Positions 59,805 to 60,000 of a DNA stretch of 60,000 nt are shown piece by piece. The notes under the pieces are model-generated. The model made no database searches. It was not told where the DNA came from and was given only the letters and a program-made list of their open reading frames with translations. This stretch comes from Lineus longissimus (lineage: Eukaryota; Nemertea; Pilidiophora; Heteronemertea; Lineidae): NCBI RefSeq assembly GCF_910592395.1, contig NC_088316.1, positions 20,214,001-20,274,000 of the forward strand, given 5' to 3'. Positions within the stretch are counted from its first letter, which is position 1, and each line of letters opens with the position of its first letter. The translations under genes were made by a program, and so were the position numbers.

Positions 59805-60000
59805 TTTAGGTGTCCAACTCCATGCCATGGCTTTGAACCTGATGGTCCACAAAAGGTCCAATTCCAGGCCATGGCTTTGAACCTGATGGTTCGCAAGGTC
59901 CAACTCCAGGTCATGCCTTTGAACCTGATGGTCCACAAAAGGTCCAACTCCAGGTCATGCCTTTGAACCTGATGGTCCACAAAAGGTCCAACTCCAGGTC
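59805..60000. repeat. ~44-bp minisatellite in a THOC2 intron, running off the window
   Basis: Units start with ggtccaactccaggtcatg (first copy variant) at about 59809, 59854, 59897, 59941 and 59985, giving periods of 43-45 bp. Each includes ctttgaacctgatggtccac. The rightmost units are identical and the leftmost most diverged, so the array probably extends and homogenises to the right. Minus-strand open frames across it are repeat artefacts. Confidence 0.95.

Overview
The window is animal nuclear DNA. It holds two intron-containing protein genes whose splice sites can be read, separated by about 39.6 kb of non-coding DNA with many small local duplications, minisatellites and retroelement scraps. 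Both proteins look animal: a serotonin type-2-like receptor and the mRNA-export factor THOC2. The mostly short THOC2 introns (roughly 200-600 bp), the low GC content and the many old local repeats suggest a marine invertebrate, perhaps a deuterostome such as an echinoderm or hemichordate. The species cannot be fixed from the sequence alone.

Layout: 1-945 is a C-poor degenerate simple-sequence stretch followed by six copies of a 39-bp minisatellite. 2351-10021 (minus strand) is a two-exon aminergic GPCR of the 5-HT2 type, with a 6.1-kb intron between TM2 and TM3. 10022-49675 has no gene I can support. It carries diverged tandem duplications, three loci (one outside this gap, near 1.5 kb) of an AT-rich element with a ~127-bp monomer, a 5'-truncated non-LTR retrotransposon (about 46.84-47.15 kb) with a second, more decayed relative of its 3' end at 35.9 kb, a ~103-bp dispersed repeat, an inverted-repeat element at 42.2 kb, and some CpG-rich, GATC/ATTA-rich islets. 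49676 to the right edge (plus strand) is the central and C-terminal part of THOC2: 20 exons, about 1,027 codons, every exon joining the next in frame at GT-AG sites. The gene continues past the window. Its N-terminal ~290 residues were not found upstream.

The two genes have no evident functional link. The receptor would act at the plasma membrane in monoamine signalling; THOC2 is the scaffold of the nuclear THO/TREX complex coupling transcription to mRNA export.

The strongest observations are a near-perfect U12-type (minor spliceosome) intron in THOC2 at 53597-53852, loss of the aminergic toggle-switch tryptophan (W6.48 to Tyr) in the receptor, and a repeated RENSFRG phospho-site-like motif in its third intracellular loop. 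I found no convincing new multi-gene system; most of the rest is ordinary intergenic DNA.
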